A stretch of DNA of 64,000 nt, from contig NZ_CP071860.1 in assembly GCF_023716665.1 (NCBI RefSeq), forward strand, positions 496,001-560,000, read 5' to 3'. This stretch comes from Vibrio sp. SCSIO 43135. GTDB lineage: Bacteria > Pseudomonadota > Gammaproteobacteria > Enterobacterales > Vibrionaceae. Shown here piece after piece: positions 47,039 through 56,362 of the stretch (its first letter is position 1; every line of letters begins with the position of its first letter). Below the pieces are notes generated by a model, which did not search any database, was not told the origin of the DNA, and saw nothing but the letters and a program-made list of their open reading frames with translations. Made by a program: the position numbers and the translations under genes.

Positions 47039-47041
47039 GTT

Positions 47042-48820
47042 ATGCAGCTTCAAGTTAATGACACACCATCTTGGTTATCTTCTTCATGGGTGAGAAGTAG
47101 TGATGCGGGTTTAAAACAGCGCAAATTACCGGAAGATACCCGGATTTCAGAACCGCTTCTTAAACAGCGCAAACAGCAAGCCCGCACTTTGATTGAGGTA
47201 GTCGAACGTTTTGCTTTACCGTTGTTTAATCAAATGTTCGCTCGTACAGATAGCCGTTTGATTCTGACCGATAACGAAGGGGTCGTTATAGCAAGTTGGG
47301 GGCAGGAACGCTTTCAAGAGAAGCTGACGAGTATTGCACTTGGTACGGGGAGTTGTTGGTTGGAAAGGCTGAAAGGCACCAATGCAATAGGCACCGCGTT
47401 GGTAGAAGCCAAGCCAATTTCTGTGATTGGTGAACAACATTTTATTAAGCAGCATCAGTTCATCAGTTGTTCTGCTAGTCCAGTGCTCGACCACATGGGA
47501 AATTTGCGTGGGGTGTTAGACATCACAAGTGAGCAGCAACAACATGATGTAACCACACAAGTCCTAGTCCAGAATATGGTTCAGTTGGTCGAGAATCACC
47601 TTTTGAGTCACATTCCAGAAGGTTCGATCCGAGTCGATCTAGCCTGTGAAAAAGCTTTGCTCAATAGTGGCTGGCAGGGGATTGTGATTGCTGATCAATC
47701 AGGCTTAGTTGTCGCACACAATCAGGTAGCATCGCAGTTGTTGTCATTAAATTCAGCAATAGGCTCTAGTTTGGATGCGATACTCGAGGAAACCAAATAT
47801 TCCTCGTCTTTAGTGTTTGAAAAGCAATATCTGGATAGCAAAGTCGCGGTACGTAAAACGGTGTCTGCATCCAGTGATTTGCATTATGGCGACAGCACGA
47901 TTGAGCATGCATGGCAGCAAGCGAACAAAGTGATCGACAAAGACGTTAGCGTATTGATCCTAGGAGAGACGGGCGTAGGTAAGGGTGAGTTCGTTAAGGC
48001 ATTACACAAGAACAGTGCGAAGAAAAATGCGCCGCTTGTGACGGTGAACTGTGGTGCATTGCCGAAGGACCTGGTTGAATCAGAGTTGTTTGGACACGTC
48101 CCGGGTGCGTTTACCGGGGCGAGTAGCAAAGGTTATATCGGTAAGGTACGTCAAGCGGACAAAGGGATCTTGTTCCTAGATGAGATTGCTGACATGCCGC
48201 TTGAAGCGCAGTGCCGCTTGCTGCATGTCTTACAAGAAAAAGTGGTAGTACCGGTGGGCTCAACTCAGAGCCATCAAGTTGATATTCAAGTTATCGCTGC
48301 GACACACAAGAACCTAGAGCAGTTAGTGGAGAGGGGGGAATTTAGGCTGGATTTGTATTATCGATTGAATGGTCTGGTATTGAACTTACCTGCATTGCGC
48401 AATAGGGCAGATAAGCAGGCGCTGTATCAAGCCATACACGCCAAATATGCGGAAGTCGGGCAGAAGCTTTCTGTTAGCTTAATAGAAGCGTTTGATCAGC
48501 ATACATGGCCTGGGAATCTAAGGGAGTTGGATAACGTTCTGAAAGTCTCGAGCTTGTTAGCAAGTGATGAAGCGGAGCTAGCGCTTCACCATTTACCGAG
48601 TTCATTACTCAATAAAACTCTAGGTGTACCTATAGCACAGGGGAGCGGACAGCTAGTGGACGCTTTCGAAAAAACAGATTTAAAGTCCACTATTGACTCC
48701 ACGTTGCTTCAAACGTTTGAAGCCACTCAAGGTAACGTAAGTAAAACATCACGCTTATTGGGCGTAAGCCGCAATACCATTTATCGAAAGCTAAAAGCGA
48801 TGGGTATTATCTCTAACTAA
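47042..48820 (+). CDS. Sigma-54-dependent activator, AcoR type
   Basis: A 592-aa activator that drives the divergent aldehyde dehydrogenase gene. An N-terminal GAF sensor domain (about 60-190) comes first. The AAA+ domain has Walker A GETGVGKGEF, the sigma-54-contacting GAFTGA loop, and Walker B ILFLDEIADM. A Fis-type helix-turn-helix, GNVSKTSRLLGVSRNTIYRKLK, ends the protein. The opening SWLSSSWVRSSDAGL is the usual AcoR start. ATG 47042 is chosen; a TTG frame from 46928 would put the activator sites inside the coding sequence. The inducer is probably an alcohol or aldehyde, by family. Confidence 0.88.
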   Translation: MQLQVNDTPSWLSSSWVRSSDAGLKQRKLPEDTRISEPLLKQRKQQARTLIEVVERFALPLFNQMFARTDSRLILTDNEGVVIASWGQERFQEKLTSIALGTGSCWLERLKGTNAIGTALVEAKPISVIGEQHFIKQHQFISCSASPVLDHMGNLRGVLDITSEQQQHDVTTQVLVQNMVQLVENHLLSHIPEGSIRVDLACEKALLNSGWQGIVIADQSGLVVAHNQVASQLLSLNSAIGSSLDAILEETKYSSSLVFEKQYLDSKVAVRKTVSASSDLHYGDSTIEHAWQQANKVIDKDVSVLILGETGVGKGEFVKALHKNSAKKNAPLVTVNCGALPKDLVESELFGHVPGAFTGASSKGYIGKVRQADKGILFLDEIADMPLEAQCRLLHVLQEKVVVPVGSTQSHQVDIQVIAATHKNLEQLVERGEFRLDLYYRLNGLVLNLPALRNRADKQALYQAIHAKYAEVGQKLSVSLIEAFDQHTWPGNLRELDNVLKVSSLLASDEAELALHHLPSSLLNKTLGVPIAQGSGQLVDAFEKTDLKSTIDSTLLQTFEATQGNVSKTSRLLGVSRNTIYRKLKAMGIISN

Positions 48821-48839
48821 CGTTACCCGAGGTAGAGAG

Positions 48840-49244
48840 CTAGCTTAGCGTTTGGTGTGATACTGCCGGGTGGTAGAGTGGCTGAATCACGTGGCCTTCT
48901 GGATCCTTGCAATGAAAGCTGCGCGCGCCATCACTGTGGTCGTGCGGCTCATCAAGCAGCGTAACGCCCTTAGCCTGCATAAACTCATACCAATCTTGCA
49001 GCTCTTGCTTACTGTTCACAACAAAGCCGAAGTGGTCGACACTGATTGGCGAGCAGACTCGTTGGCTGCGAGCTCGTCCGAGAGAGAGGTTATCATTGCC
49101 ACAGGTTAAATAGACAAGGTTGTCATTGGCTCGCCTTAAAATCTCCATTCCCATGATGTCAGTATAAAACGCTTCACACTCTTCAAACTTTTGTACCACT
49201 AACGCGATGTGTCTCATTCCATTAAACGGGGCTGGCCTTTTCAT
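48840..49244 (-). CDS. VOC-family (glyoxalase fold) protein
   Basis: A 134-aa metal-dependent fold protein. It starts MRHIALVVQKFEECEAFYTDIMGMEILR (after a short lead) and has metal-ligand positions in RHIAL, VDHFGFVV and DPEGHVIQPL. The family includes lyases, isomerases and resistance proteins; the substrate is unknown. It is divergent from the ABM gene, with a palindromic operator between them. Confidence 0.82.
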   Translation of the reverse strand: MKRPAPFNGMRHIALVVQKFEECEAFYTDIMGMEILRRANDNLVYLTCGNDNLSLGRARSQRVCSPISVDHFGFVVNSKQELQDWYEFMQAKGVTLLDEPHDHSDGARSFHCKDPEGHVIQPLYHPAVSHQTLS

Positions 49245-49277
49245 TATTTACATCCTTTGTATTTTATTTTGATTTAA

Positions 49278-49289
49278 ATTGTATACAAT
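49278..49289. promoter_or_regulatory. GntR-type operator palindrome
   Basis: ATTGTATACAAT is a perfect 12-bp palindrome of the TTGTATACAA type that FadR/FCD subfamily GntR repressors bind. It sits between the divergent VOC and ABM genes. No GntR gene is in the window, so the regulator would act in trans. Confidence 0.6.
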
Positions 49290-49330
49290 AATTGGGTGTA
49301 ATTTCAAATAAGTGCCATGGAGAGGGTAGG

Positions 49331-49639
49331 ATGTATTGCATTATTGTTCGTAACCGAGTGAAACCGGGCAGTGAAGAACGCTATAAATCGATAATTACAG
49401 AAAACGCTCAAGCATCAGTGACAAATGAGCCTGAGTGCTATCGATTTGATGTTGTGCAGGCTCAAGAGTCACCACAAGACTTCTATTTGTACGAAATCTA
49501 TCAAGATCAGCAAGCACTGCAGGTACACAAACAAACGCAACACTATTTAGATAGCCGCAAGTTACTGGCAGACTTAGTGGTAGAAACTTCGGTTATCCGA
49601 GCGGATGTCATTGCAACAAACCCAAATAATAAGGAATAA
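49331..49639 (+). CDS. Antibiotic biosynthesis monooxygenase (ABM) domain protein
   Basis: A 102-aa small ferredoxin-like-fold protein of the ABM family. It opens MYCIIVRNRVKPGSEERYKSIITENAQAS and ends in a charged tail. Family members act as small monooxygenases or as quinol/aldehyde-handling proteins such as LsrG. The start at 49331 has GGGTAGG before it; the longer frame to 49292 overlaps the operator. ytoQ follows 2 bp later. Confidence 0.85.
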   Translation: MYCIIVRNRVKPGSEERYKSIITENAQASVTNEPECYRFDVVQAQESPQDFYLYEIYQDQQALQVHKQTQHYLDSRKLLADLVVETSVIRADVIATNPNNKE

Positions 49640-49641
49640 CA

Positions 49642-50082
49642 ATGAGTTGGAAAGTATATTTGAGCGGTGAGATCCACACCGACTGGCGTGAGCAAATCAT
49701 TGCAGGAGCGGCTCGTTTAGAATTGGATGTTGAGTTTTACTCAGCGAATACGGACCACGACTCTAGCGATGCCGCGGGTGATCACCTACGAGAAAACGAT
49801 GTGCAGTTTTGGCGCGATCATCAGTCATCAAAGGTGAACGCGATTCGTACTAAGAATCTTATTAAGCAGTGTGATATTGGTGTCGTTAGGTTTGGTGACA
49901 AATACCGTCAGTGGAATGCAGCGTTCGATGCAGGAATGCTTGCCGCACTCGATAAGCCATTTATTACGCTTCATGATGAAGGCATCATCCACCCTCTTAA
50001 AGAGGTCGATGCGGCAGCAATGGCGTGGGCAGAGACGCCACAGCAAGTGGTTGAAATTCTAAGATACGTCACCAGTAACTAA
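49642..50082 (+). CDS. ytoQ: YtoQ family protein
   Basis: A 146-aa cytoplasmic protein of the YtoQ family, function unknown. Its KVYLSGEIHTDWREQI opening, DVQFWRDHQSSKVNAIRTKNLIKQCDIGVVRFGDKYRQWNAAFDAGMLAALDKPFI core and HPLKEVDAAAMAWAETPQQVV end recall nucleoside 2-deoxyribosyltransferase folds. A nucleotide or nucleoside ligand is possible. It forms a two-gene operon with the ABM protein. Confidence 0.85.
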   Translation: MSWKVYLSGEIHTDWREQIIAGAARLELDVEFYSANTDHDSSDAAGDHLRENDVQFWRDHQSSKVNAIRTKNLIKQCDIGVVRFGDKYRQWNAAFDAGMLAALDKPFITLHDEGIIHPLKEVDAAAMAWAETPQQVVEILRYVTSN

Positions 50083-50083
50083 A

Positions 50084-50122
50084 CAAAAAAACGCACACCG
50101 CTTTTTCGGGCGGTGTGCGTTC
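50084..50122. terminator. Terminator shared by ytoQ and the small minus-strand gene
   Basis: An 11-bp stem ACGCACACCGC / GCGGTGTGCGT flanked by A- and T-rich sequence, between two convergent genes. Confidence 0.85.
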
Positions 50123-50142
50123 AATTTACAGCCTGGTGAATA

Positions 50143-50286
50143 TTAGCCTGACAAGCCACCATCTTGTTGGACTTGTTTTAATAAAGCCTGACGTTGAGTT
50201 TCCGCTTCTGAGATAGCTTTGTTGGTTTGTTCTGGCTCATCTTGTTGTGCGCTCGGTACAAAAACAAAGTATTTATTTATCGTCAT
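50143..50286 (-). CDS. Small hydrophilic protein, 47 aa
   Basis: A short frame MTINKYFVFVPSAQQDEPEQ... ending ...VQQDGGLSG, with a GAGG site 8 nt before the ATG and a terminator beyond the stop. The composition is Gln/Glu/Asn-rich and proteinlike. I recognise no family. It is a plausible small gene because start signal, stop and terminator all fit. Confidence 0.55.
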   Translation of the reverse strand: MTINKYFVFVPSAQQDEPEQTNKAISEAETQRQALLKQVQQDGGLSG

Positions 50287-50614
50287 TTCAAGAACCTCAA
50301 TTAAGTAACATTACACCTTCCTGGAAAAATGAATCTCATCAGTCTGTGATGGATTCATACACGTTAAGAACAATTTTAAAGGTTGAGGCATATTCAACCT
50401 CATCCTTATCAATTTAATTATAGGCTGAGTAAAAGGGCTTACCCAATTTGGTTTTATCCACCCCATGATTACTGTCGATTCTGTTAATAGAACGGTGACC
50501 TTTAAAGTTTGATGTTGGTCATTAAATAACCTTTTTTGAGGTTTATTTAGCTGCTTTTCTGCTCACAAATGAGACAATATTTATGCAAGAAAAGACGGTC
50601 ATTAAGGGGGCGTT
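50287..50614. other. Intergenic region
   Basis: A 328-bp spacer between divergent small genes. It holds a GTAATTGTTTAGC-like AT-rich promoter stretch. A possible 11-codon upstream frame (ATG 50583, MQEKTVIKGAL) has its stop overlapping the next start codon as ATGA. Confidence 0.4.
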
Positions 50615-50812
50615 ATGAACAAGAAACTCGGTCATGTTATGTCATCAAGTCGGTTCATCTGCTTTATCGCATTTCTTACCGCAACCTTTGCTTGGGTACT
50701 AGGAATGCCGGCGCTGTTATTCGCGTCTGTCACCTGCTTGGTTGTGAGCGCAGTGATCTACTTAGCCGACATTTTCAAAGGCAAGAACAAACCAAAAGAA
50801 AGAGACGCATAG
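50615..50812 (+). CDS. Small inner-membrane protein, 65 aa
   Basis: A small protein with two likely membrane helices (RFICFIAFLTATFAWVLG and LLFASVTCLVVSAVIYLADIF), then a basic tail KGKNKPKERDA. An AAGGGGG site precedes the ATG. No family recognised. The basic C-terminus is probably cytoplasmic. Confidence 0.7.
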   Translation: MNKKLGHVMSSSRFICFIAFLTATFAWVLGMPALLFASVTCLVVSAVIYLADIFKGKNKPKERDA

Positions 50813-50918
50813 TGTTTCAATGTTTTTGAATTCGTCGTTATCACATCGGTAGCACTATGAATTGTGACCGTCTGAGTCACTGCTTACTGAAGTGGTAGGC
50901 GTTGCAAACACACTACCG

Positions 50919-50947
50919 AAAAGGATGCTGTTCTAGCATCCTTTTTT
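50919..50947. terminator. Terminator overlapping the AraC gene end
   Basis: A stem AAAAGGATGCT / AGCATCCTTTT with GTTCT loop. The AraC gene stop lies inside the stem, and the structure also serves the small membrane protein gene. Confidence 0.85.
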
Positions 50948-51826
50948 CTTATATACGCTCCCTAAATCCTTTCGGTATTGGCTCGGGGTCACGCCCTTAT
51001 ACTCTTTAAAAAGGCGGTTAAAATTGGCTTGGTTACGGTAGCCGACTTTTTCTGCAATAACGGTGATTGAAAGGCGTGAGTGGATCAGCAAGTCTGATGC
51101 GCGATTTAACCTTAGCTTCTTTAAGTATTGGCTGAAGCTCTCCTGAAAATGCGATTCGAATAATCGGTGCACCGAGCTTTCGCTCATATATAGTTCAGAG
51201 GCAACATCATGCATTGAGAGCGGGGAGGCGTAGTTAGCGTCGATGAACTGAATTAGTTTGTTTACTCTGTCCACCCCCTCAATATGCTCCCCGTTAGACG
51301 GTCTGTGTGTGAAAGAGAGAAGCGATTTAGTCTGGTTATCCGATGCAATCACAGAAAAAATTTCGAGTAACATAGATAAGTACTCTATGGCAGTGCGGCC
51401 CTCAGACATGGATTCAGCCCTATTGCACACTTGCTCTGCGGTATGACTTGAAAAGCCAAGGCCCATCTCGGCTTTGCGCAGCAACTCTTCAAGTTTTCTT
51501 AACTCTACGCAGTGGTACATCATGTTAGACAGCCACTCTTTTTTGAACCAAATCAGGTGGCGTGTGATTTTGCCTTCTTTCCCAGAGCTTTCATGGTTAA
51601 AGCGATGCGGAGTATTAGGCGGGATTAGCCATAAGGTATTGTGTTCGATTTCTCCTTGATAGTGCCCGACGTTTCCCACTCCTTGATAATGACGATGCAA
51701 AACTAGTTCATATTCAGTGTGATAGTGCCACTCTGATTGGGAGCTACAATTCTCATCGAGCATGTAGCGCCATGATGCCCCTAGGCGCTGAGGGACTTTT
51801 TCATACTTAGCATTAAGCATCGGCAT
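50933..51826 (-). CDS. AraC-family transcriptional regulator
   Basis: A 297-aa regulator. The N-terminal cupin-like sensor domain shows WHYHTEYELVLHRHYQGVGNVG and LWLIPPNTPHRF. The two helix-turn-helix motifs of the C-terminal AraC domain are MHDVASELYMSESSVHRLFESHF and ITVIAEKVGYRNQANFNRLFKEYKGVTPSQYRK. No metabolic genes of one pathway lie beside it, so targets and ligand are unknown. Confidence 0.9.
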   Translation of the reverse strand: MPMLNAKYEKVPQRLGASWRYMLDENCSSQSEWHYHTEYELVLHRHYQGVGNVGHYQGEIEHNTLWLIPPNTPHRFNHESSGKEGKITRHLIWFKKEWLSNMMYHCVELRKLEELLRKAEMGLGFSSHTAEQVCNRAESMSEGRTAIEYLSMLLEIFSVIASDNQTKSLLSFTHRPSNGEHIEGVDRVNKLIQFIDANYASPLSMHDVASELYMSESSVHRLFESHFQESFSQYLKKLRLNRASDLLIHSRLSITVIAEKVGYRNQANFNRLFKEYKGVTPSQYRKDLGSVYKKKGC

Positions 51827-51987
51827 ACCCTATGGCGGATTGATATTGTCTATTGACAGGATAGTACTATAAAAATCGTATAAATCTTTTCAGTGATGGA
51901 AAAGTATTGAAATTTGCTGAATCGGTACTCTTCGGGGAGTGGTTTGCTTTTAAAGTCAAATCATCAGCAACAAAGAGAGGGTTTTGC

Positions 51988-52191
51988 ATGTATAAATTAT
52001 TCCAGCATATCAAGCTAGCTATAAGCGACAACAGAACACAATGGGTTGCGCTGTTAGTTGAGGGGTACAGTGCGAACTACGCCCAGTTATGGAAGACGTT
52101 AGGCTATGAATCTGAGCAGCAATTTGAGCTGGATATGCGTCAAAGTAGAAAGGTACTTCCAACAGCCAGCCCCTCAAAAATGAGTCGTTAA
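51988..52191 (+). CDS. Small hypothetical protein, 67 aa
   Basis: A 67-aa protein, MYKLFQHIKLAISDNRTQWV at the start, with a hydrophilic C-terminus. The ATG at 51988 has AGAGAGGG nearby; the longer frame from 51907 has no site. Family not recognised. The gene lies between the AraC regulator and the gnd gene. Confidence 0.55.
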   Translation: MYKLFQHIKLAISDNRTQWVALLVEGYSANYAQLWKTLGYESEQQFELDMRQSRKVLPTASPSKMSR

Positions 52192-52278
52192 CATGTTTTC
52201 GTGTAGCTAAATGCGCTCCCTAGTCAGTAGGGGACTATGTTTCAGCTCAGTGCTCAGAACAGGACAAAGATTAGAAAT

Positions 52279-52312
52279 AAAAAAGCCGATTTGAAATTCA
52301 AATCGGCTTTTA
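52279..52312 (-). terminator. Terminator of the zwf-pgl-gnd operon
   Basis: A 14-bp stem AAAAGCCGATTTGA / TCAAATCGGCTTTT with AAAT loop, just beyond the gnd stop. Confidence 0.92.
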
Positions 52313-52328
52313 TTCTATTTGGCGCTAA

Positions 52329-53777
52329 TTAAACGTCGTAAGTAGTAGACGCTGTGTCGCCGCCAGTACCAGTCCAGTTCGTGTGGAAGAACTCACCACG
52401 TGGACGGTCAGTACGCTCATAAGTGTGAGCACCGAAGTAGTCACGTTGAGCTTGAAGTAGGTTAGCAGGAAGGCGAGCTGTAGTGTAACCATCTAGGAAC
52501 GAAAGTGCAGAGATAGTACAAGGCATTGGGATACCAGCTTCTAGCGACTTAGCCGCTACTTTGCGCCATGCGCTCAGGCTGTTTTGTAGGATGCCTTTGA
52601 AGTAATCGTCTGAACCTAGGAATGCGATATCTGGGTTCGCTTCGTACGCATCACGGATGTTACCTAGGAATGCAGAGCGGATGATACAACCACCACGCCA
52701 CATTAGCGCTACGTTACCGTAGTTTAGGTCCCAACCATTCTCGTTAGACGCTTCGCGCATTAGCATAAAGCCTTGAGCGTAAGAGATGATCTTAGAAGCA
52801 AGTAGAGCTTGACGAAGTGCGTCAACCCACTCTTGCTTATCGCCTTCAACTGGTGTGATTGTCTTACCGAATAGAGATTCAGCTTCAACACGCTGATCTT
52901 TCAGTGCAGATAGGCAACGAGAGAATACAGACTCAGAGATAAGCGTTAGAGGAATACCTAGGTCTAGTGCGTTGATACCAGTCCACTTACCAGTACCTTT
53001 TTGGCCAGCAGTGTCTAGGATCTTCTCAACTAGCGCTTCACCGTCTTCATCTTTGTAGCCAAGGATGTCAGCAGTGATTTCAACAAGGTAGCTGTCTAGC
53101 TCAGTCTTGTTCCAGTCAGCAAATACTGCCTGCATTTCGTCAGCAGACATACCTAGGCCATCTTTCATAAACTGGTACGCTTCAGTGATAAGCTGCATGT
53201 CGCCGTATTCGATGCCGTTGTGTACCATCTTAACGAAGTGACCAGCACCGTCGTTACCAACCCAGTCACAACAAGGTTCACCAGCGTCAGTTTTTGCAGA
53301 GATACCTTGGAAGATTGGCTTAACCGCTTCCCAAGCTTCAGCAGCGCCGCCAGGCATGATTGAAGGACCAAAACGCGCGCCTTCTTCACCACCAGATACA
53401 CCAGTACCGATGAAGTGAATGCCTTTCTCACGACAATGCGCTACGCGACGGTTTGTGTCAGGGTAGTTAGTGTTACCGCCGTCGATGATGATGTCGCCTT
53501 CGTCTAGAAGTGGAATTAGGTTGTCGATGAACGCATCGACAACAGCACCCGCACGAACCATTAGCATCACTTTACGTGGTGCTTCTAGCTTCTCTACTAG
53601 CTCTTCTAGAGAGTAAGCACCAACGATGTTAGTGCCTTTTGCTGGACCTTCAAGGAATTCATCTACCTTCGCAGCAGTACGGTTGTGAGCCACTACTTTG
53701 AAGCCGTGGTCGTTCATGTTTAGGATAAGGTTTTGACCCATTACTGCTAGGCCAATTACACCGATATCACCTTTCAT
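52329..53777 (-). CDS. gnd: 6-phosphogluconate dehydrogenase (decarboxylating)
   Basis: A 482-aa cytoplasmic enzyme of the oxidative pentose phosphate pathway, turning 6-phosphogluconate into ribulose 5-phosphate, CO2 and NADPH. The Rossmann fold starts IGLAVMGQNLILNM. The substrate and catalytic signature ILDTAGQKGTGKWT is present, as is NGIEYGDMQLI with active-site Asn/His. It ends with the C-terminal helical tail. Last of the three-gene operon; a short spacer separates it from pgl. Confidence 0.97.
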   Translation of the reverse strand: MKGDIGVIGLAVMGQNLILNMNDHGFKVVAHNRTAAKVDEFLEGPAKGTNIVGAYSLEELVEKLEAPRKVMLMVRAGAVVDAFIDNLIPLLDEGDIIIDGGNTNYPDTNRRVAHCREKGIHFIGTGVSGGEEGARFGPSIMPGGAAEAWEAVKPIFQGISAKTDAGEPCCDWVGNDGAGHFVKMVHNGIEYGDMQLITEAYQFMKDGLGMSADEMQAVFADWNKTELDSYLVEITADILGYKDEDGEALVEKILDTAGQKGTGKWTGINALDLGIPLTLISESVFSRCLSALKDQRVEAESLFGKTITPVEGDKQEWVDALRQALLASKIISYAQGFMLMREASNENGWDLNYGNVALMWRGGCIIRSAFLGNIRDAYEANPDIAFLGSDDYFKGILQNSLSAWRKVAAKSLEAGIPMPCTISALSFLDGYTTARLPANLLQAQRDYFGAHTYERTDRPRGEFFHTNWTGTGGDTASTTYDV

Positions 53778-53812
53778 TGTTTGTCTCCAATTTTCCTATT
53801 TGGACGCTCGCA

Positions 53813-54529
53813 TTACGCGATTTTTGCTGCTGCGTCAGAATCTAAGTACCACTCCGTTTCACCAGCTTTAGACTGGATTTTCGCTGCCGGGTAAGGCAGT
53901 TCACTTGCTGGAGTAGTATGAATTTCGTTAACGATCTCAACTTTACCTGCGCCAAGCACTAGGTAGCTGATACGTTTAGCGGCTTCTAGAACTTTTGCTG
54001 TTTTAGAAACACGAATCTGGCCTGATTCAGGGTGAGAAGCCAATACCGATAGGTTCTCATCTTGATAGTTAGTTTGACCTGGGAATAGCGAAGCTGTGTG
54101 GCCGTCGGCTCCCACGCCTAGCAGAATCCAATCGAAAACAGGCGTTCCGTTCTCTGTTGGAATCACGTCTGCCATTTCTTTCGCGAAGCGCTCTGCTTCT
54201 GCTTTTGGCTCTTCTTCACCACGGATGCGGTGAATGTTGTCTGTTGGCAGTTTGACTTTGCTGAAAAGCAAAGTATTTGCTTCACCGTAGTTACTTTCAG
54301 CGTCATTTGGTGCTACACAGCGCTCGTCACCCCACCAGAAGTGTAGGTTGTTCCACTGGATTGAGGTTGCGTATGTTTCTGTCGCTAGTAGCTTGAACAG
54401 CATCTTAGGTGTGCTGCCGCCAGACAGTGAAATATGAACAGGGCGACCTAGTTCGCTGAACGTTTTCATGTCGTTCGCTAGGCTTTCAACAACCTGTTCC
54501 GCGGTTTGAAAGATCTTATGGTTGATCAT
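53813..54529 (-). CDS. pgl: 6-phosphogluconolactonase
   Basis: A 238-aa enzyme of the DevB/SOL type that hydrolyses 6-phosphogluconolactone. The family signature [15 protein letters not shown] is near the N-terminus. The catalytic stretch [16 protein letters not shown] is present too. It is the middle step gene: its start overlaps the zwf stop by 4 nt, so translation is coupled. Confidence 0.95.
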   Translation of the reverse strand: MINHKIFQTAEQVVESLANDMKTFSELGRPVHISLSGGSTPKMLFKLLATETYATSIQWNNLHFWWGDERCVAPNDAESNYGEANTLLFSKVKLPTDNIHRIRGEEEPKAEAERFAKEMADVIPTENGTPVFDWILLGVGADGHTASLFPGQTNYQDENLSVLASHPESGQIRVSKTAKVLEAAKRISYLVLGAGKVEIVNEIHTTPASELPYPAAKIQSKAGETEWYLDSDAAAKIA

Positions 54530-56031
54530 AATTCGCAGTAGTCCGTATCTGTTAGGTTCTTACATGGGAAACGCCAAGCGCGGTTAGCACGTTGAAGTAG
54601 ATCATCTGCTTCTTTTGGTCCCCATGTACCACAGGCATAACCAAATAGTGCTTGTGGGTCTTGTTTGAAATCGAGAATAGGCTGAACGTACTTCCAACAT
54701 GCTTCTACCGCATCAGTACGCGCAAATAGAGTAGCATCGCCGTTCAAAGCATCAAGCAATAAGCGCTCGTAAGCGGTTAGCATTTGAGTCTCTTCCAAAT
54801 CGTTGTAAGAGAAGTTCATCTTCACTTCTTTGGCTTTAAAGCCCGCGCCTGGTTCTTTCAAGCCGAAGCTCATTTGAATGCCTTCATCCGGCTGAATACG
54901 GATGATCAGTTTGTTCTCAGGTGCGTTTTGACCAAATACTGGGTGCGGTGTGTTCTTAAAGTGGATAACCACTTCAGTAACGCGAGTAGGTAGGCGCTTA
55001 CCCGTACGTACGTAGAATGGCACGCCATTCCAACGCCAGTTGTTGATGTACGCTTTTAGGCCGATGTAGGTTTCAGTACGTGAATCGTCAGCGACGCCGT
55101 TTTCTTCACGGTAGCCCAGTAGGTGTTCGCCACGAACGTCAGACGCTGTGTATTGGCCAAGAACAAGGTCTTTACGCAGTGACTCTTCGTCTAGAGGTTT
55201 CAAACACTGCAGAACTTTTACTACTTCGTCACGCATAGAATCTGCGTTGATTTGTGCTGGTGGTTCCATACCAACCATCGCAAGAACTTGAAGCAGGTGG
55301 TTCTGGAACATGTCACGTACCGCACCAGAGCCATCGTAGTAACCACCACGTTCTTCAACGCCAAGAAACTCGGCACCGGTAATTTCAACGTATTCGATAA
55401 AGTTACGGTTCCAAAGTGGCTCAAACATCGCATTTGAGAAACGCAGAACCAGTAGGTTCTGTACCGTTTCCTTACCAAGGTAGTGGTCGATACGGTAGAT
55501 TTGATGCTCTTGGAAATGCTCGTGAATTTCTTTATCGAGCTTTTGTGCTGACTCTAGGTCGTAGCCAAATGGCTTTTCGATGATGAGGCGTTTCCAACCA
55601 TCGTCTTCGTTACTTAGGCCGTGCTGGGCAAGGCTTGCAGGAATAACGCTGTATAGGCTTGGTGGGGTCGCCAAGTAGAATAGAGTGTTACGTTGCTCGA
55701 AGCCGTATTCAGTAGACAGTGAGTCAAGACGAGTTACTAGTTTAGCGTAGTCTTGAGAGTCTGAAGTGTTAATGGCTTGGTAGTGAAGATGGTTGATGAA
55801 AGCGTCGAGCACTGCTGGCTCGGTTTGTTCCATTTCTTGAAGCGATTTCTTGAGTTTTTCGCGGTATGAATCGTCGCTGTACTCAGTTCGGCTCACGCCC
55901 AAAATAGCAAAAGACTTTGGAAGCTGATCGCTTGCATATAGGTGATAGAGAGCTGGGATCAACTTACGATAAGTTAAATCTCCCGAGGCACCAAAAATAA
56001 CGATGCTGCTGTTTTCAGGTATTACCATCAT
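54526..56031 (-). CDS. zwf: Glucose-6-phosphate 1-dehydrogenase
   Basis: A 501-aa enzyme that starts the oxidative pentose phosphate pathway and makes NADPH. It has the cofactor motif [18 protein letters not shown], the catalytic signature [19 protein letters not shown] and the substrate-binding EKPFGYD. Met1 or Met2 could be the start; both are in a MMVIPEN opening. It is first in the zwf-pgl-gnd operon and its upstream region holds two palindromes. Confidence 0.97.
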   Translation of the reverse strand: MMVIPENSSIVIFGASGDLTYRKLIPALYHLYASDQLPKSFAILGVSRTEYSDDSYREKLKKSLQEMEQTEPAVLDAFINHLHYQAINTSDSQDYAKLVTRLDSLSTEYGFEQRNTLFYLATPPSLYSVIPASLAQHGLSNEDDGWKRLIIEKPFGYDLESAQKLDKEIHEHFQEHQIYRIDHYLGKETVQNLLVLRFSNAMFEPLWNRNFIEYVEITGAEFLGVEERGGYYDGSGAVRDMFQNHLLQVLAMVGMEPPAQINADSMRDEVVKVLQCLKPLDEESLRKDLVLGQYTASDVRGEHLLGYREENGVADDSRTETYIGLKAYINNWRWNGVPFYVRTGKRLPTRVTEVVIHFKNTPHPVFGQNAPENKLIIRIQPDEGIQMSFGLKEPGAGFKAKEVKMNFSYNDLEETQMLTAYERLLLDALNGDATLFARTDAVEACWKYVQPILDFKQDPQALFGYACGTWGPKEADDLLQRANRAWRFPCKNLTDTDYCEL

Positions 56032-56362
56032 CTTCCCTTTAAAAACACGGTATTAGGTGAGCGCTAACGTTAACAGCGTCACACAAATTTTGATAATTGA
56101 CTCTGCCTATCGTACCGATAGCCAAAATCGATAACTTTTGCTGCTCTTGAAAGTGATGCAGATCACTTTCGACACGGGTGCGTATTGTCCATGACTATTT
56201 GATGCACATCAATAGTCGAAAGCGCAATCGTTTAAATAATGACTCATTTTGTTGCTAAGTCATTAAAAAACATAGAGTAATAATCTAAGTGATATTTTGG
56301 TTAAAAATGAAGTTATTACTCTATATTTGAGTGCGGCAAAGGCTAGGGGCTATTCGGTGGCG
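56032..56362. promoter_or_regulatory. zwf upstream region with two tandem palindromes
   Basis: GAAAGTGAT-GCAG-ATCACTTTC at 56149-56170 is a perfect 9+4+9 inverted repeat. About 46 bp further on is GACTATTTGATG-CA-CATCAATAGTC at 56193-56217, with one bulged T. Both share the core TGATGCA(G/C)ATCA. The first resembles a Crp site (GTGA-N6-TCAC) without the flanking Ts. The region has no gene; it must carry promoters for zwf and for the HD-GYP gene. Confidence 0.65.

Noticed and set aside
46928..47041. TTG start of the sigma-54 activator at 46928
   Set aside because: It would place both activator palindromes inside the coding sequence and add residues before the normal AcoR opening; ATG 47042 fits better.
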